Notes: generated by a model from the letters alone, not told the origin. 64,000 nucleotides of DNA from an uncultured Acidobacteriaceae bacterium (GCA_903842065.1 CAIMKZ010000098.1:124001-188000); one strand, 5' to 3'. Positions 24,538-33,304 are shown, numbered from the stretch's first letter. Made by a program: numbers and translations.

Positions 24538-25205
24538 TGGGCGGCTCCTTCCTGCGCAACGTCCGCACGGTGCGCTTCGGCGCGCTTCAACACATCGTCG
24601 TGAGGAGTCGGCTCGTACTCAAAGTCGTCCGGCAAAACATAATCCTTGCGCATGGGATGATCCTTGAACTCATCCCACATCAGAATCCGCCGCAGATCGG
24701 GATGCCCCGTAAACACGATCCCGTACAGATCGAAGACCTCGCGCTCCTGAAACTCCGCGCCGCGCCAGATCGGCGTCAACGACGGCAGCTCCACCATGTC
24801 GCTGCGATTGGCCGTACGCATCCGGATCACCACCGGCCCATGCTTCTTGGCAACCGAGTAGAGGTGATAGACGCACTCCAGATACCCGGGCACTGCGCGC
24901 TTCACGGTCTCCTCGACCGTCTCTTCAACCTGCTGCTCAACACCGTCCACCGTCTTGGTAACGGTCTTCGTCACCTTGACCTTCTCGGCGATCTCCCTGT
25001 CGAGCCAGTCCACGCCCGTAACGTTCGAGCAGAAGTCCAGAGCCAGTTCGGCGTCGTCGCGCAGAAATTTGGCGACGGCCACAGCCTTTCCTGCGCCCAC
25101 CAGCAGCGAGTGCTGCGCCGCCGGACTGGGGTTCATCACAATCGTGACCTCGCCGCCTGGAACGGCTGCCTCGATGGCCGCTTGGATCTCTTCAATCGTC
25201 TTCAT
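24534..25205 (-). CDS. nuoC: NADH-quinone oxidoreductase subunit C
   Basis: NuoC (223 residues) is the 30-kDa subunit of the peripheral arm. The signature is ERVFDLYGIVF-like (REVFDLYGIVFTGHPDLRRI) followed by LMWDEFKDHPMRKDY. A glutamate- and valine-rich insert at about 75-105 (KTVDGVEQQVEETVEETV) is longer than usual. The ATG at 25205 overlaps the nuoB stop (ATGA) and is preferred to an ATG at 25232. Confidence 0.95.
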   Translation of the reverse strand: MKTIEEIQAAIEAAVPGGEVTIVMNPSPAAQHSLLVGAGKAVAVAKFLRDDAELALDFCSNVTGVDWLDREIAEKVKVTKTVTKTVDGVEQQVEETVEETVKRAVPGYLECVYHLYSVAKKHGPVVIRMRTANRSDMVELPSLTPIWRGAEFQEREVFDLYGIVFTGHPDLRRILMWDEFKDHPMRKDYVLPDDFEYEPTPHDDVLKRAEAHRADVAQEGAAQ

Positions 25206-25819
25206 CAGCGGATCACCACCGGAACGGTCCATACACCGGGATTGGAAGTAGGTTCGAGATCGTGCTCGCCCTGCACAGGAACCGGAAACTCGCCCTGCGC
25301 CTCGGCGTCCAGATGCCGGGGCCGGTTCGGGCCGGTCAGAGGCTGCGCCTGGATCTTGTTCTGCAAAGTGATAAAGGCCTGTAACAGCGCCTCGGGCCGC
25401 GGCGGACAGCCGGGAATGTGCACGTCAACCGGAATGTAGCGGTCGATACCCTTCAGCACGTTGTAGCCCTGCTTGAACGGCCCGCCCGAAATCGCGCAGG
25501 CGCCCATCGCGATCACGTACCGCGGCTCGCCCATCTGGTTGTAGAGCCGCACCACCTGCGGCGCCATTTTCTTGGTCACCGTGCCGGAGATGATCATCAG
25601 GTCCGCCTGACGCGGCGACGGCCGAAAGACCTCGGCGCCGAATCGCGCCAGATCGTAGCGAGCCATCGTCGTCGCAATCATCTCGATCGCGCAGCAGGCC
25701 AGACCGAACTGCATCGGCCACACCGACGACTTCCGGCCCCAGTTATAGAGTTCCTGCAGGGTGGTCACAACCACTCCCTGCTTGCCCATCTCGATCTTCA
25801 GTTCCTGGTCGATGGCCAT
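25205..25819 (-). CDS. nuoB: NADH-quinone oxidoreductase subunit B
   Basis: NuoB (204 residues) holds the terminal cluster N2. The ligands are the tandem cysteines in [10 protein letters not shown], plus MGACAISGG and [13 protein letters not shown]. The ATG at 25819 gives the normal N-terminus; the open frame to 26080 has no family match. A gap of 196 bases separates it from nuoA. Confidence 0.97.
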   Translation of the reverse strand: MAIDQELKIEMGKQGVVVTTLQELYNWGRKSSVWPMQFGLACCAIEMIATTMARYDLARFGAEVFRPSPRQADLMIISGTVTKKMAPQVVRLYNQMGEPRYVIAMGACAISGGPFKQGYNVLKGIDRYIPVDVHIPGCPPRPEALLQAFITLQNKIQAQPLTGPNRPRHLDAEAQGEFPVPVQGEHDLEPTSNPGVWTVPVVIR

Positions 25820-26015
25820 AGTTTCGCTGCGCTCCAGTGTCCTTGATCGGTGCTCAGTGCCCGATCGGGCTAGCTTCGGCTCTTCAGGGTATTTCGCTCT
25901 GCGGACCCTGCCCGCAATCTCGTCCGGATGGCTCAACCTGTCTAACAGGCCCAACAACCGATATCTGGCCGCGGGAAACGATCGCTTATTCTGATCCTGT
26001 TCCCTGACCCTGTCT

Positions 26016-26384
26016 TCACGCCCAGGTAAGAATCCCCTTCGCCCATGCCCATGCCAGCCCCTCGACCAGCAAAAGCACAAACACCAGCATCGCCGCGCAA
26101 GCGGCCATGCTCAGTCCGGTAAAAGCCACGGCGAAAGGCATTAGGAAGACGGCCTCCACATCGAAGATAAGAAAGATGATGGCGTACAGATAGTAGGCGG
26201 AACGGAAGCGCACCCAGGCATCGCCCTTCGACACCAGACCGCACTCATATATGGAGTTCTTCACTGCGTTGGGTTTACGCGGAGAGAAAAACCTGGCCCA
26301 CGTCCAGGCAAGCGATAGCGGAACCAGCCCGAAGGCCAGTGCCGCCGCGAAAAGTACAACGAGAGGGAAGTAGGTAAAAGACAT
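26016..26384 (-). CDS. nuoA: NADH-quinone oxidoreductase subunit A
   Basis: NuoA (122 residues) has three membrane helices and the conserved loop [20 protein letters not shown] followed by [20 protein letters not shown] with its acidic residues. The ATG at 26384 follows AGGCGG; an upstream ATG at 26429 adds 15 residues without support. It is the first gene of the nuo operon, diverging from glgA across 193 bases. Confidence 0.95.
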   Translation of the reverse strand: MSFTYFPLVVLFAAALAFGLVPLSLAWTWARFFSPRKPNAVKNSIYECGLVSKGDAWVRFRSAYYLYAIIFLIFDVEAVFLMPFAVAFTGLSMAACAAMLVFVLLLVEGLAWAWAKGILTWA

Positions 26385-26577
26385 AATCCGCCTGTAATCC
26401 ATCGATATGGTAGCAGCACGGATGAACACTGCGAAAAGGACTTCCGGTCGCCGTGTCCCATTCTTACGCTATTGTTCCCACATCGTGGACCGAAAAAGCA
26501 GCCTAAATCCTGGCCGCGCTATCCTCCGCCTTCCTCAACGCCCGCGCGTAGTAGACTTTCCGCTAAGAGAGCGCAAA

Positions 26578-28041
26578 ATGCGTATTGTTTTCGCGGCTTC
26601 CGAGTGTGTTCCCTTCGCCAAGACCGGCGGTCTGGCCGACGTGGCAGGTGCTCTGCCGGCCAAAGTCGTCCGACTCGGACACAAGGTCACCGTGTACCTG
26701 CCCCTTTATTCCCGGGTCAGGTCCTTGCTCGGCGAGCCCAGCTACGCCCTCCGCTCCGTCACCGTACCCTTCCGTTACTACAACCGGTTTGCGGGCATCG
26801 TTGACGGCGGCATCCGCGCCGGCGTCCAGTATTACTTCGTCGAGTGCCCGGAGCTCTTCGACCGGCCCGAACTCTACGGCCCCGCAGGCGGCGACTACCC
26901 AGACAACGCCGAGCGCTTTGCCTTCTTCTGCCGCGCCGTCCTTGAGGCCACAAAGATCCTCGGCGTGCCTGACGTCTTCCATGTCCATGACTGGCAGACC
27001 GGCATGATCCCGGTCTATCTCAAGACCGTCTACTCGGCCGACCCCGTGCTCAGCCATGCGGCCTCGGTCATAACCATTCACAACATCGCCTACCAGGGAG
27101 CATTTCCCCCCGTCACCACAGAGGATCTGCTGCTGCCCTGGGAAGTTTTCACCATGGACCGGGTTGAGCAGTTCGACTGCTTCAACTTCCTCAAAGGCGG
27201 CTCGGTCTTCGCCGACATGCTCACCACCGTCAGCCGCAAGTACGCCGAGGAGATCCAGACCCCCGAGTTCGGCTGGGGCCTCGAAGGCGTCGTCAGCGGA
27301 CGCGCCGCCCGCCTCCGCGGCATCCTCAACGGAGTCGACTACGACCAGTGGAATCCCGCCACTGACCGGCTGATCGCCGCGAACTACACGCCTCAGGACC
27401 TCACCGGCAAGCGCGCCTGCCGCCGCGACCTGCTCACCGCCTTCGGTCTCGACCAGGTCGCCGATACCACTCCGGTCATTGGCATCGTCTCCCGGCTGGC
27501 AAGCCAGAAGGGCTTCGATCTGGTCTCGCACCTCGGCGAGGAGCTGATCGCCCGCGACGCCGCCTTCGCCGTCCTCGGCACCGGCGAGCCCGCCATCGAG
27601 GGCTTCTTCCGATCCTGGGCCGAGCGCTACCCAGACCGTGTCTCGGTCCGCATCCGCTACGACGACGCCCTCGCCCACAAAATCGAGGCCGGCGCGGACA
27701 TCTTCCTCATGCCCTCGCGCTACGAGCCATGCGGACTCAATCAGATCTACTCGCTCAAGTACGGAACCGTACCAGTGGTCCATGCCACCGGCGGGCTAGA
27801 CGACACCATCGACGAGTGGAATCCCTCCAACCGCACTGGCAGCGGCTTCAAGTTCGCGGTCTACGACCCGGCCGCGCTGCTCGGCGCCATCGACCGCTCG
27901 CTGGCCACATTTAAGAACAAGATCGCCTGGCAGATCCTCATGCGCAACGGCATGGAGCATAACTTTAGCTGGGAGACAGCCGCCGCCGAGTACGTCAAGG
28001 TCTACGAGGAAGCAGTCGAGTTAGCCGGAACGCCTGAATAA
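26578..28041 (+). CDS. glgA: Glycogen synthase (ADP-glucose type)
   Basis: GlgA builds glycogen from ADP-glucose. The 487-residue protein has the GT5 start RIVFAASECVPFAKTGGLAD, where KTGGL binds the nucleotide sugar, and the second domain with SRLASQKGFDLV and MPSRYEPCGLNQIYSLKYGT carrying the catalytic glutamate. The start at 26578 gives the family N-terminus; the frame is open to 26407 but the extra 57 residues overlap the nuoA promoter region. No other glycogen gene is nearby. Confidence 0.96.
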   Translation: MRIVFAASECVPFAKTGGLADVAGALPAKVVRLGHKVTVYLPLYSRVRSLLGEPSYALRSVTVPFRYYNRFAGIVDGGIRAGVQYYFVECPELFDRPELYGPAGGDYPDNAERFAFFCRAVLEATKILGVPDVFHVHDWQTGMIPVYLKTVYSADPVLSHAASVITIHNIAYQGAFPPVTTEDLLLPWEVFTMDRVEQFDCFNFLKGGSVFADMLTTVSRKYAEEIQTPEFGWGLEGVVSGRAARLRGILNGVDYDQWNPATDRLIAANYTPQDLTGKRACRRDLLTAFGLDQVADTTPVIGIVSRLASQKGFDLVSHLGEELIARDAAFAVLGTGEPAIEGFFRSWAERYPDRVSVRIRYDDALAHKIEAGADIFLMPSRYEPCGLNQIYSLKYGTVPVVHATGGLDDTIDEWNPSNRTGSGFKFAVYDPAALLGAIDRSLATFKNKIAWQILMRNGMEHNFSWETAAAEYVKVYEEAVELAGTPE

Positions 28042-28205
28042 ACCGCGACAAAGCTGCACTTACTCTACGAATCTATTCCCCACGCACGGCATCTACTCTC
28101 CATAGCACTTTCCCACTTCCCCATCGTACCGGCGCTGGTCTATATTACCCGCGTGCCGTTTCCCCAACCCATACGGCATCTCAAGTTCGGGAGGTTTGAC
28201 TACAC

Positions 28206-28658
28206 ATGAACGGAACCGATCCCATCTCTCTGGTTCTCAAAGCCAAGCAACACGGCATCCTCGCCATAACGCCCGACAAGCCGGTATACGACGCGCTCTC
28301 CCTGATGGCCGAGCATCATATCGGCGCACTGATGGTGATCGAGGCAGGCGGCAAGCTCGTCGGCATGATCTCCGAGCGCGACTACGCTCGTAAAGGCGTC
28401 CTCAAAGGGCACCTGGCAAAATCCACCCGCGTCACAGAGATCATGACCAGCCCCGTCACCTACGTCAGCCCCTCGAACACGGTAGACGAGTGCATGAACC
28501 TGATGACCGAGGGCCGCTTCCGGCACCTGCCTGTGGTTGACGGCGAGAAGGTCGTAGGCCTGGTCTCGATCGGCGACCTGGTCAAGTGGATCATCACCAG
28601 CCAGGCCCACCAGATCCGCGACCTCCACGGCTACATCACCGGCTCCTACCCCAGCTAA
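28206..28658 (+). CDS. CBS-domain pair protein
   Basis: This 150-residue protein consists almost wholly of two CBS domains, at about residues 15-75 (PVYDALSLMAEHHIGALMVI, GMISERDYARK) and 80-140 (TVDECMNLMTEGRFRHLPVV, GLVSIGDLVKWII). Such stand-alone pairs bind adenine nucleotides and act as energy sensors, but the partner is unknown. GGGAGG lies 11 bases before the ATG. It stands alone between glgA and ubiX. Confidence 0.9.
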   Translation: MNGTDPISLVLKAKQHGILAITPDKPVYDALSLMAEHHIGALMVIEAGGKLVGMISERDYARKGVLKGHLAKSTRVTEIMTSPVTYVSPSNTVDECMNLMTEGRFRHLPVVDGEKVVGLVSIGDLVKWIITSQAHQIRDLHGYITGSYPS

Positions 28659-28675
28659 CAAGGCCAACCCGCCCC

Positions 28676-28800
28676 TTCTCCACCAACCATTCTCAACCAA
28701 CCACAGAAATGGGTGGGAACCACCTACCCTCAACCCGTCCATCTCAACCAACCACAAAACTGGCTGCCCCAGGTCCCTCGCATTTGGGGACCTGGGAACC
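28676..28800. repeat. Hairpin repeat, family A, copy 3 with a broken copy beside it
   Basis: An intact unit lies at 28761-28800: CCCAGGTCCC (28768-28777), loop TCGCATTTG, GGGACCTGGG (28787-28796), then AACC. To its left the flank word CTCAACCAACCACA occurs twice (near 28690 and 28745) around a degenerate unit with GGGTGGGAACC. The tandem arrangement suggests local duplication followed by loss of one stem. Confidence 0.6.
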
Positions 28801-28841
28801 ACCAATCTTCAACCCGCCACCCAACGGTATATCCTGATTCC

Positions 28842-29441
28842 GTGAACTCTGCCGAGATCATCGTCGCCGTCACCGGAGCATCCGGCTCCGTCATCGCCAG
28901 CGAACTGCTGCGTGCCCTCGAAGCTGACTCCCGCGTCGCCCGCGTCCACTTCGTGCAGTCGGAGCACTCCCGCCGCGTCATGGCCGACGAGCTGGGCCTC
29001 AACCGACAGGCCCACATCATCGAAGACATGCTCGGCGCGCCTCCGGCCAAAATCACCGTCCACGACAACGCCAACATCGGCGCATCCATCGCCTCGGGCA
29101 GCTACAGAACAGACGCCATGATCGTCCTTCCCTGCTCTATGGGCACTCTGGCCTCCATCGCCAACGGCCTCGCAGATTCCCTGCTCACCCGCGCTGCCGA
29201 CGTCTGCCTCAAGGAGCGCCGCCCCCTTCTGCTCTGCGTCCGCGAGACCCCCTTCAACCGCATCCACCTGCGCAACATGACCCTCGCAGCCGAAGCCGGC
29301 GCAACCATCTTCCCCCTCATGCCCGCCTTCTACAACAAACCCACCGACACCCTCACCATGGTCCGGCACTTCATCAATCGCGTCCTGGCCCACATCGGTC
29401 TCCCCCAGCCCGACGCCTACGTCTGGAACCCCGGGGAGTAA
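28842..29441 (+). CDS. ubiX: UbiX-type flavin prenyltransferase
   Basis: The 199-residue protein joins dimethylallyl phosphate to FMN to make the prenyl-FMN cofactor of UbiD decarboxylases. Signatures are VAVTGASGSVIASELLRAL at the N-terminus, VLPCSMGTLASIANGLADSL in the middle and RETPFNRIHLRNM near the C-terminus. The start is a GTG at 28842; no ribosome binding site precedes it, but TATCCT ends seven bases upstream of the G, compatible with a leaderless message. An in-frame ATG at 28713 lies inside the repeat region and is unlikely. No ubiD is in the window. Confidence 0.93.
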   Translation: MNSAEIIVAVTGASGSVIASELLRALEADSRVARVHFVQSEHSRRVMADELGLNRQAHIIEDMLGAPPAKITVHDNANIGASIASGSYRTDAMIVLPCSMGTLASIANGLADSLLTRAADVCLKERRPLLLCVRETPFNRIHLRNMTLAAEAGATIFPLMPAFYNKPTDTLTMVRHFINRVLAHIGLPQPDAYVWNPGE

Positions 29442-29460
29442 TCGCTTCTGAACGCAAAAA

Positions 29461-29531
29461 GGCCCGCATCTCAGAGAAGAAAACTCACCACCACTGAATG
29501 GGTGCCCCACATCTCGATTTTGAGATGTGGG
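29461..29531. repeat. 48-base direct repeat copy 1 plus hairpin repeat family A, copy 4
   Basis: Bases 29461-29508 recur exactly at 29630-29677. The repeat starts GGCCCGCATCTCAGAGAAGA and ends ATGGGTGCCCC. In this copy it runs into an intact hairpin: CCCACATCTC (29506-29515), loop GATTTT, GAGATGTGGG (29522-29531). Confidence 0.8.
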
Positions 29532-29629
29532 AGACCACCACACTCAACCAGTTTCAATTCCCTACAGCTGCTGCCAAAGCTCCCGTTCCACCTTGTTCGG
29601 GTCGTTCTCCACCTTCCACTTCGGCAGGT

Positions 29630-29731
29630 GGCCCGCATCTCAGAGAAGAAAACTCACCACCACTGAATGGGTGCCCCCGAGCCTGCCCTGAGCGCAGCCG
29701 AAGGGTCCCTCGCATTTGGGGACCGGGGAAT
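29630..29731. repeat. 48-base direct repeat copy 2 with a chimeric hairpin end
   Basis: After the exact 48-base repeat (29630-29677) the stem is replaced by GAGCCTGCCCTGAGCGCAGC and CGAAGGGTCCCTCGCATTTG, the latter part matching the loop and right stem of copy 3 (28,774-28,790). So two repeat types have recombined here. Confidence 0.6.
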
Positions 29732-29740
29732 AACCCCGCA

Positions 29741-29790
29741 TACACAACTAAGAGCGGCGCGGAATCATCCGCGCCGCTCTTAGTTGTGTA
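29741..29790. terminator. Perfect 23-base-pair hairpin, likely bidirectional terminator
   Basis: Bases 29741-29763 and 29768-29790 are exact reverse complements around an ATCA loop; the stem core is AAGAGCGGCGCGGA. It separates ubiX from the convergent hydrolase gene. The T-run on either side is short, so the strength comes from the long stem. Confidence 0.75.
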
Positions 29791-29808
29791 CCGATCAAAA
29801 GCCGTTCC

Positions 29809-31233
29809 CTACTGGAACCGCCCCTTCGCGCTCAGCCACTTGTCCACGTAGTTGTACAGCGTCTTCTGCGTGTCGCCGAACTGCCCCGGAGTTGTCTCGC
29901 ACTCCTTGCAGGTGTTGTAGCCGTGGCTTGCGCCTTCGACGAACCCGATCGTCTTGTCCTTGCTGCCGGCGTTCTCGTAGATAGTCTCAGCGGCCAGGTA
30001 CTCCCAGCTCCCCGTCATGCCCATGATCAGGATCGGCGAACTTACCTGCTTCATATTTCCCGGCGGGCTCGAGTAGGTCGAATCCCACTCCACTCCCTCC
30101 ACATGATCGGCGTCGTACATGAACTTGTCCGTCACCCGAATCGCGTGGTCGTTCAGGAACTCCTTCGCCGTCGTCATCTCGCCGCCGCGCGCCAGTTGCG
30201 CTGTCGTCGCCTGGAAGTTCCGTGGCTTGCGTACCGTGTGCACTATCTCGGTCGTGAACGTCTCGTCCTTATGCAGCAGAGGACGCGGCTTGGCCGTGTG
30301 CGACATCAGATTCACGTCCTGCGCAAACAGCTTGTTGCTGGTCTGGCTGATGCCGGCAATAATCATCGGCTCGTCGTCGCTGAACCGCGCCTTGCCCGCC
30401 GCCACCAAAGCCAGCGCGTCCTGCGCCTGCTTCACCAGCGCCTGCTCGCGCTTGCCCACCGCCGTCTGCCACTTCTTGATGAACTCCGCGCTATAGTCCG
30501 AGTTGCCTTTGGCGTTGAAACCGTTCTTCGGGTTGAACAGGTCGAGATCGGGATTGATCTTCATCCCGTTGTCCTGCTCGATCACCGCCGGGTCCACGCT
30601 GAACAGCGACATCTCAGCGTTGCCCCAGTTCGCGTCCAGCAGCATCACCCCGTCAGCCGCCGGCATCCCAGCCAGGCTGTTCGGACACTTGAACAGCTTC
30701 TCCGGTCCCTGGCAGCTTGCCACTCCCTTCTCAGCGATCATCTGGTACGAACTCATCAGCGTCGCGCCGCCCGAGTGGCCCAGCAGCACGATCTTCTGCA
30801 CGCCTTCAACTTTGCGCAGATACGTCATCCCCTGCCGCAGACTCGCAATCCCCTGGTCCAGCGTTCCCGCCCCGTTGCGGGTCTCGCAGAACACCCGGTA
30901 GCCGCGCTTGGACATCTCCGTGCAGGCCGAGTGATTCATGTAGTTGAGATCGGAGTGCATTACCACAATCGCGATGTGCGCCTTCTCGCCCGGCGCTACC
31001 GGTTCATAAAGGTATGCTCCGCCCGCCACCTGCACGTAGGTCCGCTTGATCGAGGGATCGAGAGGCGCGTTCTGCCCTGTCCCTCCGCCCTGGCCGCCCT
31101 CCCGCGCGCCGGCACCGCCCGCTCCACCAGGGCCACCTGGACCGCCGGGGTCCTGGGCCAACAACATCGAACCAAACGACAAGCTCAACGCCACAATCGC
31201 CGCATTCAGCAGGAACGATCCCATCCTCTTCAT
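29809..31233 (-). CDS. Exported alpha/beta hydrolase
   Basis: The 474-residue protein begins with a signal peptide (MKRMGSFLLNAAIVALSLSF) followed by a glycine-rich linker (PGGPGGPGGAGGAGAREGGQ). The hydrolase fold has the nucleophile elbow GHSGG (in VLLGHSGGATLMSS) and a late histidine in GASHGYNTCKECE. Long insertions lie between strands. Substrate unknown. The ATG at 31233 has AAGGAGAG six bases upstream, so the longer open frame to 31452 is not used. It stands alone. Confidence 0.88.
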   Translation of the reverse strand: MKRMGSFLLNAAIVALSLSFGSMLLAQDPGGPGGPGGAGGAGAREGGQGGGTGQNAPLDPSIKRTYVQVAGGAYLYEPVAPGEKAHIAIVVMHSDLNYMNHSACTEMSKRGYRVFCETRNGAGTLDQGIASLRQGMTYLRKVEGVQKIVLLGHSGGATLMSSYQMIAEKGVASCQGPEKLFKCPNSLAGMPAADGVMLLDANWGNAEMSLFSVDPAVIEQDNGMKINPDLDLFNPKNGFNAKGNSDYSAEFIKKWQTAVGKREQALVKQAQDALALVAAGKARFSDDEPMIIAGISQTSNKLFAQDVNLMSHTAKPRPLLHKDETFTTEIVHTVRKPRNFQATTAQLARGGEMTTAKEFLNDHAIRVTDKFMYDADHVEGVEWDSTYSSPPGNMKQVSSPILIMGMTGSWEYLAAETIYENAGSKDKTIGFVEGASHGYNTCKECETTPGQFGDTQKTLYNYVDKWLSAKGRFQ

Positions 31234-31590
31234 CTCTTTCTCTCCTTCGAAGAATAAAGACATCCGCCGCAGCCGGAAACGCACAGCGAAACCGCGCCAC
31301 GCGCACCGACCTGCACGCAAGGTGTTTCCCGAAAACTGAGGCTGAGATACTGCACTATTAGACGGTGCAACAACAATAAAAGACCACACCCCGCTCGCCC
31401 CCGCAGTCAACCCCCTGCTCTTCACTTCGCCAACCATCCGGCGCAGATTCAACTACATGCCGCGGAAGCCCATCTGCCGATCATTTCCACCCCTTGGCGC
31501 ACAATATTTCTATGTCGGCTCTCGCACTCTCAACCCGGATCTTCCCCACGCTAGCCCAGGCTCACTCGCGCCCATCAACTCCCATAAGTT

Positions 31591-31881
31591 CTTTATTTTC
31601 GGCATTTACAAGCAGAGAAAAGGAAAGTCCTTTATTTTCTGCACTTACAGAACCCAAAAACGAAAGTCCTTTATTTTCTGCACTTACAACATGCTTCCGC
31701 ACATATTTCACCACGGCCCGCCACGAACTACGTACCACGTGCTTCGAACCACTTACCATGTCCCCCGCCTTACCCGTAACCCATTTATTTTCTGCACTTA
31801 CAAGTAATATCCGCGTAACCCCTTTATTTTCTGCACTTGCAAAATTAAAAAACGAAAGTCCTTTATTTTTATACACTTACA
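31591..31881. repeat. Array of six 20-base repeats with exact 39-base period
   Basis: The unit CTTTATTTTCTGCACTTACA occurs, with few changes, at 31591, 31630, 31669, 31783, 31822 and 31861. Spacing is exactly 39 bases within two groups of three; the groups are 114 bases apart. The 19-base spacers are partly alike and mostly end in GAAAGTC or GTAACCC. The units are AT-rich in a GC-rich genome. On the minus strand the unit reads as V-S-A-E-N-K-G in a frame kept open across the array. No coding role is supported. Confidence 0.85.
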
Positions 31882-32047
31882 CTCAAACCGCAAACTTCTC
31901 TCCCGCCGCCCCATTCCGCAAAAGCCCCAACTCTCAAACCAAATAAATACAATAAGCCGTTAATAATCAACAAGATAAAAGAGAAAGGCCAGGAGATTAC
32001 CATCCCCCAGCCTCTATTCCCTATTCCCTAATCTCTATTCCCTGCCT

Positions 32048-32722
32048 TTAGTACCCGTTAGCGACCAGCCACTCCGCTGTGAGATCGCTCTCCTGCTCTT
32101 TGGCCTTGGCCTGCATCGAGGCCAGCTTGATCAGCACATCGGCCTCGACGTTGAGCGGTGCGCCGGGGGCAAGCGTGTGCAGGTTCGTTCTCCAGTAGGT
32201 AAGCGGCAGGATGGCGATGTCGATCAGGTCGTTGCCGTTGGTGTCGGCGATAGTGAGGCTGATGCCCTCGATAGCCACCGAACCCTTGGGAACCATCCAC
32301 TGGCGAACGTTCGAGGGCACGCGCACTTTGAGGGTCCAGTCTGTAGTCTGGCGATCGAATGCGGGATCGGACTCAGGCGTGATGGGTTCGAGCGAGACGA
32401 GCGTACCGGTGCCATCCACGTGCCCCTGCACGATGTGGCCTCCGAGCGGACTGCCTGCGGCGGTGGGCAGTTCGAGGTTCACCTCAGCGCCTGCGGCCAG
32501 GCTGCCAAGCGAGGTGCGGTCCAGCGTCTCCCGGGCCAGATCGGCGTAGAAGAGATTGGGGTCGGGGTCGAGCGCGGTGAGGCAGACGCCCGAGACGCCC
32601 AGCGAATCGCCCTCGCGCAGGCGGTTGGCCAGACCCGGGGCTTCGACAGTGATGCGGCGGACGCCGCCACGCTCTACGAGACTGACAAGCTTGCCGGTCT
32701 GCTCGATGATGCCGGTGAACAT
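32048..32722 (-). CDS. ribE: Riboflavin synthase alpha subunit
   Basis: The enzyme converts two 6,7-dimethyl-8-ribityllumazine molecules to riboflavin. The protein of 224 residues has two lumazine-binding repeats: MFTGIIEQTGKLVSL with GVSGVCLT, and GGHIVQGHVDGTGTLVSLEP with AIEGISLTIA. The C-terminal helix forms the trimer. It lies on the same strand as ribD but is separated from it by the STAS gene and repeats, and no FMN riboswitch is seen upstream. Confidence 0.96.
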   Translation of the reverse strand: MFTGIIEQTGKLVSLVERGGVRRITVEAPGLANRLREGDSLGVSGVCLTALDPDPNLFYADLARETLDRTSLGSLAAGAEVNLELPTAAGSPLGGHIVQGHVDGTGTLVSLEPITPESDPAFDRQTTDWTLKVRVPSNVRQWMVPKGSVAIEGISLTIADTNGNDLIDIAILPLTYWRTNLHTLAPGAPLNVEADVLIKLASMQAKAKEQESDLTAEWLVANGY

Positions 32723-32788
32723 AGCTCTATTCTATAGGGCCGAGGGAACAGGGGTTATTGATCCAGCCCTAAAGAGTACGACTTTGAG

Positions 32789-32830
32789 TGCCCCATCCAA
32801 ACCGCGCTCTTTGCGGTTTGAGTGGGAAAG
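32789..32830. repeat. Hairpin repeat, family A, copy 6 (diverged)
   Basis: GAGTGCC is followed by CCA, TC and CAAACCGC (32798-32805), a loop, GCGGTTTG (32813-32820), AG and TGGG, then AAAGCAAGAACTC. The outer and inner stems pair, with one two-base mismatch. The flanking words match the other copies though the stem differs fully. Confidence 0.55.
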
Positions 32831-32902
32831 CAAGAACTCATCCTTTCGGGCCGGATCAGTAAGACAGTTGCCGCCGCCACTGCTCGGCGGTGCGGCATCA
32901 CT

Positions 32903-33214
32903 CTACGCCCCGAAGAGCGACATCGTATTCGTCATGGTGAGCAGTTGCTGCACCTGCCTGCTCGGATTCGCCAGTTCGAGAGTTACGCCGGCCTGGCGAG
33001 CCGAGACGTTGAGGCGGACAAGCACTCCCAAACCCATGCTGTCGAGGAACGTCACTTTATCAAGGTCGATAACGATGCGCTGGCACGACGGAATCAGCTC
33101 GCGGACACGGATGGAGAGGTCGATGCCGGATCCGGCAACAATACGGCCGTAGCAGCGCACAATGGCGGCGCCGCCTTTCTGTTCGACTTTGATATCGAGA
33201 AGAGGTGAGGACAT
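32903..33214 (-). CDS. STAS-domain protein, anti-sigma factor antagonist type
   Basis: The 103-residue protein is a single STAS domain. The phosphorylation-site motif FLDSMGLGVLVRL (serine at about residue 59) is intact, and the N-terminus (GAAIVRCYGRIVAGSGI) has the usual beta strands. Such proteins bind anti-sigma factors or act in stressosome-like switches. No kinase or sigma factor gene is adjacent, so the partner is unknown. Confidence 0.9.
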   Translation of the reverse strand: MSSPLLDIKVEQKGGAAIVRCYGRIVAGSGIDLSIRVRELIPSCQRIVIDLDKVTFLDSMGLGVLVRLNVSARQAGVTLELANPSRQVQQLLTMTNTMSLFGA

Positions 33215-33304
33215 GAGCTGGTTCCTTTGCGGACGCCGGAATTAGCCGGACGGATTGATAGATGCCATTATCGGGCGCGGCAAACGAACCACGCAAGGGC
33301 ATGG

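Noticed and set aside
25820-26080. N-terminal extension of NuoB
   Set aside because: No family match, no start signal, and it would overlap nuoA.
31562-31876. A 104-residue minus-strand protein with repeated S-A-E-N-K-G
   Set aside because: The frame follows from the 39-base (13-codon) period; it has no ribosome binding site, is also open on the other strand, and looks unlike a folded protein.
31591-31881. CRISPR array
   Set aside because: Repeats are only 20 bases, spacers 19 bases and similar to each other, the array is broken in the middle, and no cas gene is near.
32723-32902. FMN riboswitch upstream of ribE
   Set aside because: None of the conserved riboswitch segments are visible; the region has a family A hairpin repeat instead.
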